Assembly: GCA_003868215.1 (NCBI GenBank)
Contig: QWDQ01000009.1
Location: 310,001 to 374,000, forward strand
Source: Pseudophaeomoniella oleicola
Taxonomy: Eukaryota; Ascomycota; Eurotiomycetes; Phaeomoniellales; Phaeomoniellaceae
DNA length: 64,000 nucleotides
Direction of reading: 5' to 3'
The position numbers were made by a program, and so were the translations under genes. Shown one piece after another: positions 46,002-57,302 of this stretch; the stretch's first letter is position 1; each line of letters opens with the position of its first letter. The notes beneath the pieces were generated by a model that was not told where the DNA came from, ran no database searches, and worked only from the letters and a program-made list of their open reading frames with translations.

Positions 46002-48751
46002 GTTGGCAGTGGTACACAGAGACGGTTCTTTTGAGGAAGGAAGGAATGCTGACGCGGTCGAATCAACGATCGCTTCGACAGTGGTGATATACTGTCAAAC
46101 TCAACAGCGCTGCTGGAGGGAAGTACCAGACCAAGCAAACAGAACGCGAAGCTAAATCCACGAAGCTGAGTTGAGGAAGATGGAGGAGAGTGAGGGATCA
46201 GAGACAAAGGGAGGGGAGAGGAGATACGGATATATGTAGTCGAGCTGAGCAGCGACCGGTGACTGTGACGGTCTACGTCCGAAAGTTGAGGCCGTTCAAC
46301 GTTTGCATAATGCGAGTCTAATGGCGACGCTAGCACCCTTCGACCCAATTTTGTTTTGATCATCTTCACGCACAGGCGAGCCAGGATACGATACAAAATG
46401 AGAAATGAAGAAGCATATCGTCATAGGACGCTTTTGGGTTCTCCCACACTGGAGCAAGGATCCATCAGCGCCAGGTTGTTGTGGATTTTAGATCAGTGGA
46501 GCATGGGGGAGATGTGAAGCGAGACGGAGAAAGGGTCTGAAAGAGATCAGGGAAAACAGGGACCCTCCCTCCAACCCTGGACACACAGGCCACAATACCG
46601 TTCCCCAAAAGCCATCCTTTTCCCCCAGTACTACGTATGCTGGTACCTCTTTCTCGCTTTGTTTGCTTGACCACATTCTTCGAGACGAGAAAGATCTCAT
46701 TACACTTTGACGTACTCGGTACACCAGACATGGCCAACTCCCCTTCGACACATCAAAGTAACGTCGGTGGCCCAAGAGGTCCTTCTCTAACCAATCACAT
46801 GAGGCCTACGGAAGTGTTGTTGCAGTAGACTGGCAGCACATCCCGAGCTTATCGTCATTGGTCGGGTCCTAAAAAGAAATTGAACGAGGATTGTGATTTT
46901 GGCGTGAAGATCCCTGATGCCTTCGGCAAATGGCATCAGACATTGCGGAAGAAACCCTGAGAGACGACGAAAACGTGGGGGGGTTGACCGAGGCGGGAGG
47001 CTCTGCTGACGCAGGGTTACAATCAAAGGGAAAAATGCAAAATGTGGGCAATTATCCGAAGAGGCACACAGTTCCCATTGTTTTTTTGTTGTTGTCGATA
47101 CTGGAAGGGGAATGTCGAGCGTCTGTTGGCGGAGAGGATCGACCGGGCTTAATTCGATAGTAAGCTTGATTGGTGTACTAAGTACGACGTACTACCTACG
47201 TAGTAGTAGTGAATCTTTTGATTGGCAGAGTTTTTCGTTCGCGGCAGCATGTACGTAGTACGTAGTACGTAGTATATAGTAGTACGGTGCAGTACTATTG
47301 CAATACTAGTTTCCCCTAGGATTACTATTACTATTACTACGTACTATGTACCTATAGATATACCTCGATACCTAGGTTGGGTACTGTAGTAGAATCGGGG
47401 ATACCGTAATCTTCCTTTAATGCCAAGGCAAAAACTCATCCCGCTCGCCCGCCACGCGGAAATGGCTGACGGCCCAGCACAAAAGGGAAATACAGAGTAC
47501 AATACAGTACCAATTGCAACTAATGCACCGAGGCACCTCGAGGCACGAAAGTAATAATGACAGGCATAATATGTAACTTACCGTAAGCAGCTGACAATTG
47601 ACGACGACTGAAGGGAAGGGAAAGCGACAAATGGCGGGTCCGCTATGATGTCAAGCTCTTCTCCATCTCCCCACATCTTCTTTTCCTACTACTACTACGT
47701 ACGTACTAGACAAAACCAACATCATTCCTTTTCATCGGTCCTGTCTCGGCCTTACTCCAGACAACCCCCTCGACCCCCTCCATCCCTCGACCCCTAGTGA
47801 CCCAATCCCTAATACGCGGAGGTACCCAATTATCTATCAGTTCATCCTTGCTCATGGCCGTCATCATTGGAAGACGTCTCAAGGGTCTTTGTCAACATTC
47901 ATCAACAGATGTTAGACGCCGTCTGCACTGATTGTGGAACAACGTTGCATCCACCATATAGGATCGTCATCATTGTTGCCGACGGTTTCGTGGAGAGGCA
48001 ATCATAATCAAACAAATACATTGCTTTGGTCCACCACGGCGTCTGGGGACTGGTTATGCCTCGTGCTTTTGTACTATGTATGCACCCACGGCTTACTCTT
48101 ACTTACTACTGTACTGTGTTAATGCCAAGCTGCATGGTACGGAGCGCCTTGCTGCTCGTCGGGATGCCAGATTGAGCGAAACGCGGCCAACGAGTGATGA
48201 CGATCAATGTCAGTACGTTCATGGTTGATCTCGTCAACCAATATTATCCCGGCTTCTCCACGAAAGACTCAAGATGGGTGATGATCGGCTAGAAACGGCG
48301 GCCCCATGTCGCACGACCCTTTCATGTGATGGAAGATGCCACGGTCACGGGAAATTGCTACCCCGAGGAAGCTGATAGGGGATGGCCGGCCACGTGATTT
48401 TTCAACTAGGAGAACCATTTAAACCCAGCTCGCCAGTCTCATCAGTGACCTACATACCTTCCACTACAGGGACCGTTTCGTACCATGACAACCGATCATC
48501 AAATATGCGAACAGAAATGACCAACCACAACCCAACCTTTTTCGACATACTTATCCCAAAACAGTACAACCTCTGCCAAGTATCATAAAACTTCGTATCC
48601 GATTGCATTAGTACGTACAGTAGGTAATGAGTAGTCGAATCAAATCCTCTCGGAACGGAGATTAAAGAGTGCTGGCACTCGGACGGAGGATAATGTCAGA
48701 ACCGAGCCGGAATTACCCACGTCGGGGCCAAATCAGTGCTCAGTTTCTCAG
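46002..48751. other. Long gene-free interval (2.75 kb) with dense TACGTA palindrome cluster
   Basis: Promoter side of the sugar transporter and 3' side of the mucin-like gene. Positions 47177-47385 are packed with ACTACCTACGTAGTAGTAG, repeated GTACGTA units and CCTAGG; another run of TACTACTACTACGTACGTAC lies at about 47687-47709. TACTACGTA also occurs at 46629-46637. No open frame here has protein-family features. Confidence 0.6.
47177..47385. repeat. TACGTA/TAGTA palindromic repeat cluster
   Basis: Dense overlapping TACGTAG, AGTACGT and CCTAGG units over about 200 bases. The same words recur singly in most other intergenic regions of the window. No terminal inverted repeats or coding part, so not a recognised transposon. 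Confidence 0.7.
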
Positions 48752-50883
48752 TTACACCAGCAAATGGTGAACGACGAAAATAACTATTAGACCGAGGGTA
48801 CATGCATGGTACGACCGGCGAGGCTGACTGGCCGTAGAGTTCGTCTGATCAGTTCTCACGGCAGATGCGCTGGCAGATACTGCTGTCGATGTGGTGGCGG
48901 ATATCCCTTGCGAGGTGGTCATTTGCGATATCACCGTAGAACGATGAGATGATGTCTCGGGAGTAATAGTGGTGCTTTGAAAGCCAACGCCGTTTGTCCC
49001 AATACTGAGAGTCTCACTCCCTACCACCACGGTTGTTGGTGTCGCGCCTGCACCAATGGCATACGTTGTTCCACTTATGATCGCCTCGGAGACGTCAACG
49101 GAGATGGACACACCGCCAATGGATGTGGCAGATTGCGGTGAGGACGTTGCAGGTGTAAGCGTGGTGGATGCCGAGGGTAGGCCAACTCCGTCAGGGCCTA
49201 TGCTAACTATTGAATCCTGGTAAACGACTGTCGTAGGGTTAGAGCCAGCTCCAATCGTATATGTGGTCCCGGCAATCACGGCTTGGCTCGCATCAAGGGA
49301 GAAAGTCATAGAGCCTACAATGACTGGGGTTGGTGATACGGCCTGAGGACCTACACGTGGTAGTGCGAATGTCGTGCTTGCCGCTATCACCTGCGAACCA
49401 CTGACAATGAACGTCTTCTCGCCATCGATCACGGTCTGGGGTGACTGTGTCGCATCTGGCGCGATGACTGTTTGGCTGCCAATTTGAATAGTTGATGCTC
49501 CCGCAATTATTTGAACCTTGCCAATGGTAGTCGTTATAGAGGTTATTGCGCCACCACCCTCGCCACCGAAAGCCCCGGCAAATCCTGCATTTTCTAAGGG
49601 GCCCGACGTTACGCTAGGTGAAACACCTGAAGAGGTCTCCTCCGGCGAGCTCTCTCCTGATACGAATGCTGCTGATGAACTTTTCTGTGGCGGACTTCCC
49701 CCTGGCCAACTGGAACTCGAAGTATCTCCTAACGACGTCCCACCGCTCGTACCTCCGACTGTCGTACCTCCAACGGAAGACGCACCACCCGGAGTGCCTG
49801 TGGGCGACGACCCACTGCCAAAGTCAAGTCTAGAGCCATCTATTATTCCCGCCGAAGAGGCAGCCGATGAACCACCGACAGTTGCGCCGGGTCTACCGCT
49901 GCCCGAGCTGCTTCCAGAGGTGGCCTGAGGTGTACCTCCCGACGGCATGACCCAAGGAGTAGAGCTACTGGGCGAGCCCGATGATATGACTCCGGAAGAC
50001 ATACCTCCTTGAGAAGAGTCACCAGGGAAGTTCGGCGGTATACGACTGTCGCTTCCCCCCGAAGTCCCACCGCCAGGTTTGCCTGTGACTGTAGACGTCG
50101 GCCTCGGTTCTATACTCAGTCCTTCGAAGGTGAGCGTCGGTGCAACCGGCACCAGCACCGCATCTGGTGTCTTCTTAGTAACGATTACCGTTATCAGAAC
50201 TTCGGGAGTCATCGTCGGATTCGGGGACATTTTGGGAGCAGGCGAATCTGATTCAACAGGTCCACCGGGCAACAGAGATGAGGGATACGTTGTCAGAACC
50301 GGCCCGCCGGAAGGCGAAGGTCCTAAGAAACAGCCCCCGAAGAGACATAAAGAAGTCGAATTTGCAATTATGGGACTAGAGGTATTTGCGACACAATTGG
50401 GTACTTGGCTATCCATGAAGACTGTCAACGGAATGGCGGGATCTGTGACAGTCGTTATATACCCTGTAGTTATCGTAACGTATATTGTAGACTTCGTGAC
50501 ATCATTGTGTACGATACTGCCGGAGCAGTTGTCCGGAACGGTGGCTGTGATAGTAGTAGAAGGCGGAAGGAGATCTCCTGTGGCGACAGAGCTGTTCTCC
50601 GATTTGGTAGGATGGCCTGTCAGTAGCGCAGATGGTGGAAGTGGGATCGTTGTATTGTAGTAAAGGGCAACACTGTTAGATGGCTGTGCTCCTATTGTTT
50701 CTGCATGTTCTGTGGATGATGATCTAGGAGCTCTTCGAGCAAAGCGGACTGCGAACCGCTGTTAGTATCTAGTATATAAGTCAATATGTCGGGGAGGTTA
50801 CATAGGGGACCATCATCTGCAAACACAACATTGCCAGTACCTGCAAGTATCACCAGACCATATACAGAGACTGCGAGCCGCAT
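48752..50883 (-). CDS. Secreted Ser/Thr/Gly/Pro-rich mucin-like protein, probably GPI-anchored
   Basis: Model: complement(join(48752..50748,50802..50883)), 692 aa. The ATG at 50883 opens a signal peptide (MRLAVSVYGLVILAGTGNVVFA). A short intron (53 bases; branch ATACTAACAG) with acceptor GCAG at 50749 keeps the frame; a nearby alternative CAG would break it. After the signal come Thr-rich segments, then a Gly/Ser/Pro low-complexity stretch (residues about 270-420), then degenerate repeats of the kind GTTYTIGAGSNPTTVV and GTTYAIGAGATPTTVV, each followed by a G-x-GVG motif. The C-terminus is Ser/Thr-rich and ends in a hydrophobic tail (CTLGLIVIFVVHHLLV), a GPI attachment signal. Likely heavily O-glycosylated cell-wall protein; no enzyme domain is seen. 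Confidence 0.82.
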
Positions 50884-52799
50884 CTTTGGCGAAATTGTCG
50901 AACGCTTGCTGCCCACGGTAGAGTGATGAAGGACTTCAAACGAGTGACTGTAGGAAATATACGATGCTCATTCACAACCACATCTTCACATCTTGGACAG
51001 AGCAACGAAGTGCGACAGTGGAATGCAAGGCAAACGATGGGACGAATGAACGAAGGTAGAAAAGAAAGATGCGCAGGAACCAGAAGCAACAAGAACAGAA
51101 GTAGAAACACCATCTCTGGAAAGTTTCCAAGCTTTCATTAAAGAAAGAACCGGTGCCATGGCGTGTGGTATCACGCATCTACGGTGAAGGATGGAGCTTC
51201 CGAAAGTCCACCCACCTTGCTCTATTCGGACTAGCCATGATCAGCCAGTCAGCCTTTCTACCAGAGGACATTGCCTAGACCTGATACCTTCTTGGTAGTA
51301 AGTAGCTTGTCGCTTAGAAGTCGGGGGTGCCGGGAAGCACAAGACATGATATTTCTTGTACGAGTCAACGCGGATAAGGGGGAGTGGTTCCACGGGATGG
51401 AGCTTCTTTCCCTTCTGCCAAGGAATAGAAGAGAAAGCAGATATTGAAAAAACCAAAGTAATTATTGCGCCCAGGGCGGGTAGCATAGGTAGCGACCGAG
51501 ACAGGGCCGTTTGTCATGGCGCCAGCCCTGGTCAGAAATCGTATAGTATCTCTTGTCTATCCAGCATCGTTGTAATACTTGAGCTGGACCTTTTTGTTGT
51601 CTGTCCTTCCCTTGCCCGTGGGTTTTTCTGATGTTGGTTGTGTGGTGGAAGTAAGCACTTACGAAGGGAGTTATGATAGATATCAAAGACTTCCATTTTT
51701 CAAACGCATCCAATGAGAGAATACCATTCGATACCTGAACAGTAAGATGCGTTTGCTTGGCACCTCATGCAGGGAACGGCGGAGTGTGATCAAGATCAAT
51801 TCAGATCGCATCTCATGCATGATCTCCCTCTAAACGTCTCCCAAAGAACGGACGGCGAATTACAGGCATCAAGCATTGCGTACTCATAACGCCTTTCCTT
51901 TGGTGTACTCTGGCGACTCCTTACCGTAGTCGTGAAGCCGTGAAGCGATACAGAACGCTATGCGAGTACCGATACCCGTTCAGTACTGTATTAATAGTTG
52001 CAAGTGCGATATCGACCAAGAAGTCCTGGGCAGCTCAAAATTTGTAGCGGAAGTCTCAGACCCTCCTTGCTCGGGTAATCCACGAATCATGGATGCGTGC
52101 GTTGACCTTGACCCCGTTCTCATAGCCCATTGTCTCTATTGTCTGACCGATCATGAGGAGTCATTGGGGCTTGGAGTGTTTTGTCGGTTAAAAAGTGGCG
52201 CCTATCAGATTTTCATAGTTCGTATCGACGTAGTATAATTACTTACCCTATCTTCCTTCGGGTTGAAACGTTAACCAAGGCCTCGGGTTTTGCAGGTTCT
52301 TCCAAGATCCTTCGTGGGCTCCATTACTACGTAGTAATTAGGTACTTTAGGTACCATCGGTTCTTCTTGTGAGGTGCTCCACGCAAAGGCTACGCCCCTC
52401 TTCCCTCCCAAGATTCCACTTACACTGTACTACGTATAGCTGCTCATAGTCATGGGTGGGTTAGTACGTAGTAGGGTAGAGCAAAAAGAAAAGGCTATAT
52501 CGCTTCGTCTGTGACAGTTCCATACTGCAACAGCAATGCGACTACATCAGAGCAGGCAGACGATGCCATCGTCTTACTGCTGACCACTCGTTTGAACACA
52601 CATACTCTTCTTGAAGTATTCATTCGTTTCCCCCGAATTTGGAGAGCTGCACAGTTGTCGAATTGTCCCGGTCGTTGATTGTGTGCGACCCCTCTCAAGT
52701 TACGCTGTTCGATCTTTGATGCTCATCGTTATCTCGGACTGATGGTTATAGCCTTGCGCACATAGATATGAAAATTCTAGAGCGTGGCAGGGACACAGC
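50884..52799. promoter_or_regulatory. Shared upstream region of two cell-surface genes (1.9 kb)
   Basis: Separates the divergent mucin-like and pepsin-fold genes. Contains a perfect 16-base palindrome ATTACTACGTAGTAAT at 52323-52338 followed by GGTACTTTAGGTACC, plus TACTACGTA near 52430 and AGTACGTAGTAGG near 52465. No gene was recognised inside. Confidence 0.5.
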
Positions 52800-55121
52800 A
52801 TGCTTTTCAATGTCCCGCGCACTGGCATGTCCAGGATCTTCGAGATATGTTTGGCACTAGTCTATCCAATTGCGATTGTCTGCGCTGCAACATCCCCGGC
52901 GCCGCTCTCTTTTCCGGTCGACTCGTCGAGATGGATTGGTTACGATGGTAACTGGAGTCCGGTCACATTACGCTTAGGAAACCCAGAACAATGGGTGTAC
53001 GTCCTGCCCAACATATTGAGTCAGGAAATTTGGGTCATTGGCCCTGACGGTTGCGATGGGACCTATGCCTGCGAATCAGAGCGCGGTGGCATTTTCAACA
53101 TGGCAGAGTCTACTACTTGGTCAGGATACGGTTCCTATCAGCTCGGCTTTGATACCGACTTGGGAGTCACTGGGTCCGCTAACTATGGCGGTGACATTGT
53201 GTCGCTCAGCGACAGTGTCACGACGGCAGACCAGGTCATAGGCATCATGAACAGCACTGAGTTCTGGACTGGTTACTTGGGCTTGGGAGTTGAGGTGACC
53301 GAGTTGATGTCATCGAGCAAGCTCACGTTTCTGAGCACCCTCGTGGAGAACAACAGTCAGGTTCCCAGTCATACGTTTGCTTACACGGCGGGAGCACACT
53401 ACCGACTGAAGGGCGTTCCAGCATCGTTGACGTTCGGCGGGGTAGACGTCAACCGCTTTGTAGAGACAGATACGACTTTCTTCTTGACCTCGAATTCGCA
53501 GCCAGTAGTCGCCATCAACGAGATATCGGTCACAGCGAGCCCATCCTCTACTTCGGATCAACCAAATTGGACTAGTCCTCTGTCCCTAGCAACTTTGGAT
53601 GAAGCAGCCTTGTTCACCATTGACTCTTCGACACCATTCTTGTGGATGCCACCGACTATATGTGATGCATTTGCCGACGCTTTCGGCTTGTTCTACAATG
53701 AGACTCTCGATCTGTACACATTTGAAGGGAATTCAACCACTAGCCCAGACGAGCTATCGAGATGGAACCTGACCTTTACATTCACGATTGCCGACCTTCC
53801 GGGATCATCAAACGCTGTCAATCTTACATTACCGTACGATGCCTTCAATTTGCAGCTCGTTTATCCATTTCCGAATCTTTGGGCTAATTACACCAGTTCT
53901 GGCACCAATTATTTCCCTCTCAGGCGGGCCAGGAACGAAAACCAATATACTATTGGTCGGATGTTCCTTCAGGAGACGTACATTATTGTCGACTACGAGC
54001 GCGGCAACTTTTCCCTATCTCAAGCAAATTTCAGATCAGATGCCACGGCCAACATCAATCTAGTCAAGATCACCAGACCATCTAACAGTTCATACACTGG
54101 GCCACATGTTGGTTCATCTAACCTTTCCGTCGGTGCAAAAGTCGGCATTGGCGTTGGCTCTGCCGTTGGATTCCTGTTGCTGCTCTGCCTAGCCGTCCTT
54201 CTCCTCGTCCTACGGCGCCAGAGACGTACTCCTGATTCAGAAAAACCCGAGATACACCGTCGAACGCAATTCTTCAAGTTGCTTCCATCTCAAGCTTCTC
54301 GCTCAACGCAAGATATCAAACAGGGGACCCCTCCTACAGAGCTTCCAGCGTCGAAGCATCAACCCACCGAAGTAGCGGCAGCACCACGATTTGAATTGGA
54401 AGGTTCTACGCCTGTAGAAGCGCAAGGGTCTACTGTGCCATCCTCCTACTATTCCAGTGCAACACGAAGGCCCAATGGCCCTATGGGTGTGGCCAAAAAT
54501 AGGCGATCGTCTGACTTTAAAGCACCAAATACGGGATCAAATCCAGAGTTGGTCCAACATGACGGCCATAACCTGCCCAAATATACGCCTACCACCGACG
54601 AACATCGCCGACGCAGCTCCATATCGCCGAACAACACCATCGAACCAGATGACCGCATTTCAATTGGGCCATTTCCCAATACCGCAATGCGAACTACTCA
54701 GCTTACCAACGAAAGCTCGGCCGATGATAATCACGTCCGTCCCATAACTCCTATAGGCACAAGTCCATCTTCTACTTCCGGTTCTGTTCGTCCCCGGGCT
54801 CCACGTTCTGTGTCATATTCCAACACAATACCCTCCAATGACCATCTCGGCATTCCGAGTGCGGATACAGCTGGTGTCTCTCGATCAGCCAGTGCAAGGA
54901 GTTCGCGTTTCCGAGAAGAGGGACTGGATATCGGGCCTCTCGTCACTGCTCAGGAGCAGCTACAGGAATTGGGACATGACTCGGGGTATCATATCAGAGA
55001 TCCGGCGGGCAACATGCCGGAGAGGAGGTTGAGTCGATTAGCCAGGTTGATGAGGTCGGGTACTCTCAGAGAGCCGAAAGAGAATGAGCAGACAAGAAGA
55101 TTCAGTTGGGAAGAAGGATAA
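52800..55121 (+). CDS. Membrane-anchored pepsin-fold (A1-like) protein, probably catalytically inactive
   Basis: Single-exon gene of 773 aa. An N-terminal signal peptide (MSRIFEICLALVYPIAIVCA, after a short leader) precedes a pepsin-like domain at residues about 35-415. The first catalytic loop, usually DTGSS-x-LWV, reads here as NILSQEIWV, with Asn where Asp is expected. The second loop reads TIDSSTPFLWMP, with the Asp kept but DTG altered to DSS. Other family features are present: YGGDIVSLSD, LTFGGVD and YTIGRMFLQETYIIVDYERGNF. NXS/T sites are frequent. A TM segment follows at about residues 448-472 (IGVGSAVGFLLLLCLAVLLL), then a 300-residue cytosolic tail rich in Ser, Pro and Arg with many SP/TP sites. 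A receptor-like or scaffolding role is inferred; active protease is unlikely. Confidence 0.85.
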   Translation: MLFNVPRTGMSRIFEICLALVYPIAIVCAATSPAPLSFPVDSSRWIGYDGNWSPVTLRLGNPEQWVYVLPNILSQEIWVIGPDGCDGTYACESERGGIFNMAESTTWSGYGSYQLGFDTDLGVTGSANYGGDIVSLSDSVTTADQVIGIMNSTEFWTGYLGLGVEVTELMSSSKLTFLSTLVENNSQVPSHTFAYTAGAHYRLKGVPASLTFGGVDVNRFVETDTTFFLTSNSQPVVAINEISVTASPSSTSDQPNWTSPLSLATLDEAALFTIDSSTPFLWMPPTICDAFADAFGLFYNETLDLYTFEGNSTTSPDELSRWNLTFTFTIADLPGSSNAVNLTLPYDAFNLQLVYPFPNLWANYTSSGTNYFPLRRARNENQYTIGRMFLQETYIIVDYERGNFSLSQANFRSDATANINLVKITRPSNSSYTGPHVGSSNLSVGAKVGIGVGSAVGFLLLLCLAVLLLVLRRQRRTPDSEKPEIHRRTQFFKLLPSQASRSTQDIKQGTPPTELPASKHQPTEVAAAPRFELEGSTPVEAQGSTVPSSYYSSATRRPNGPMGVAKNRRSSDFKAPNTGSNPELVQHDGHNLPKYTPTTDEHRRRSSISPNNTIEPDDRISIGPFPNTAMRTTQLTNESSADDNHVRPITPIGTSPSSTSGSVRPRAPRSVSYSNTIPSNDHLGIPSADTAGVSRSASARSSRFREEGLDIGPLVTAQEQLQELGHDSGYHIRDPAGNMPERRLSRLARLMRSGTLREPKENEQTRRFSWEEG

Positions 55122-56036
55122 TTACCTTTCGGATCCTCATCATCTTCTTGCATGAACGCCACGAAGTTACGATATCTCATTGTGGAGGGAGGAGGAGGGC
55201 CTTTCCGATAAAAAGTTTCTTGTGCCTTTGGATTGTTTCCGACATTATAGACGCTTACATTTCTGCTTTTTAGGTTTCGCGTTGGTCAGCGGGAGTTCTC
55301 ATCATACTTGGTTGACGACTGGTAAAGGTGTCTAAATAGTCTTTATGTTCGAGGACAGCGGATGGTGAATCTCCCTTGTATATACCTTTTATACATACCT
55401 ACTCTGTATATACCGCGCGATATTATCGCTACCTATTACCTATTGAATATATGATACTATCATGATACAAGAGACATTTCCTACCTACCTAGGTACCTTA
55501 GATACCTATGTACATTCATATCATGAATAAATATTTCTATAAGTTATATAATTTTCATCCCTCAACCAAAACAGGAAGGTGGTGCTCAACCATCCTCTTT
55601 TTAAAAGGAGATGCCCGACTCCGTATACTGTAATTATATTCGAAGAAGTAATAGTACATCACAGAAGCCCAAAAAAATTCCCAAGTCTCTTCACTTCTCT
55701 TTCTTTGCGTTGCATTTTCTTTCGCGTTGTGCATGGGATTTAAGTCACCCACCGGGAATCTTTGGGAAAGGAAAAATAGAACAGATAAGGGAGTGGAATT
55801 GTTTGTTTGTGGTTCAGGCTACCAACAACCTAGTAATTACATACGTACTGCTGAAGAAGGAAAGGAGATTTGGCTCCGGGGAGTTTCAAGAGCGAGGGTT
55901 TTCGTCATCGTTGTCGTTGTTGTCGTTGTTATTTGAGTGAATAAAGGAGGTCTTTTCCCTTGGAGGAACGTTTGGAGAGGGTTGATATATTGCGTGAAAG
56001 CAGGGCAGACGAAGATAGGAAGACGAGAAACTAAAA
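55122..56036. other. Intergenic with CTACCTAGGTACC palindrome, no gene seen
   Basis: 3' side of the pepsin-fold gene and upstream region of the AlaX-like gene. The stretch CTACCTACCTAGGTACCTTAG begins at 55481 and continues to about 55513. A GTT/GTC-rich run at 55905-55935 is a simple repeat. Confidence 0.55.
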
Positions 56037-57032
56037 ATGGTATGTATAAATCGTTTCCAATACATCACAAGAGACCACATGAGAGAAAATCGCTGACTAG
56101 AGCTTTCCCTCTTCTTGCAGTCGACGACGAACTCTTCCCGCACGTACCTCGCATTCCATCATGACGCAAAGCTTCACACCCTCGAGACGACCGTCACAGA
56201 GATCAAGCCGATCTCAGCCCTGACCGAGGCAGATCGTGGCCTGTTCAAAGCCGCCAGGCCAGCAGATGATTTCGTGGTGATCACGCCGGAGACCATCTTC
56301 CACCCGCAAGGAGGTGGCCAGCCGTCGGACGAAGGAACCATGACGACGATTCCGAGCGCTGCTACTACTACTTTCATCGTGACGTCTGTTCGCATGTCGG
56401 TCTCAACGCCAGGGCAAGTGCTGCACCTCGGCAGTTTCCCACCCCCTTCTCCCTCCTCATCCTCACCAACCTCACCAACGTCACGACCACCACCCCTAAC
56501 TCCCGGCACAACCATAACCCAATCCATCGACCCCACCAAACGCCATCTCTACTCCCGCCTCCACACGGCCGGCCACGTCCTCGGCGCCGCCGTCCGCCAC
56601 CTCTGCGAATCCCAAATCCCTCACTTCGACGAACTCAAAGCCTCGCACTTCCCGGACGCGGCCGCGTGCGAATTCCAGGGCCTCATCTCGGGCGATTGGA
56701 AGGCACCCATCCAAGACAAAGTCGACGAGTATATCGCGCGAGCCATGCCCGTCGAGATCGAGTGGTGGGACGACGAGGACTTTCGGCGGGAGGGGTTGGA
56801 GAGGTTGATTGCGCCGAAAGGGGACGTGAATGCAGGAGGTGCAGGTGGTGACGACGGATCCCAAAAGAAAGTTCCCAGCAAGGAGAAATTGAGGGTCGTA
56901 CGCATCCGAGGCGCAGAAGTCTACCCGTGCGGCGGCACCCATGTCGATTCGACGGATCTGTGCGGGAAGACGACGGTGAGGAAGATCGGGCGGAGTAAAG
57001 GGAATAGTAAGGTTAGTTATACCATCAGTTAA
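56037..57032 (+). CDS. AlaX-type alanyl-tRNA editing protein
   Basis: Free-standing editing domain homologous to the alanyl-tRNA synthetase second additional domain; removes Ser or Gly mischarged on tRNA(Ala). Proposed model: join(56037..56039,56121..57032), 304 aa. The main exon has no ATG near its natural N-terminus; upstream, an ATG is followed at once by a donor GTATGT, and the acceptor TTGCAG at 56120 joins it in frame to STTNSSRTYLAFHHD. The first coding exon is thus just the start codon. Zinc/active-site motifs are present: HPQGGGQPSDEG, HTAGH (HxxxH) and CGGTHVDST. A Pro/Ser/Thr loop (about residues 110-135) is a local insertion. The 3' two thirds are GC-rich. Confidence 0.85.
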
Positions 57033-57302
57033 TTGAATAAGTAGTTGGTATGACAAGTATGTGGGCGTTTTGTGTTGAGAGGTTTGAATGGTTGGTTGGT
57101 TTGTAGAATATATAGAATAAGAAGTATGTATAGCGATTCTGGGGTAGATTGAGATAGGAGAAGGATTAATCGAGGGGGGTGAGTACACGCAGCCATGGTA
57201 TGGAAGTAGGTATGCTCTGGCACCAAGTATCTAGTCGTCTAATTCATAGTTTTTTGATTTCCAGATCTTGCCCTGCCCCTATGTGCCTCTTTGTGGGAAA
57301 GT

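Noticed and set aside
47177-47385. MITE-type DNA transposon
   Set aside because: The palindromic units are short and interleaved; no pair of terminal inverted repeats with a target duplication could be defined.
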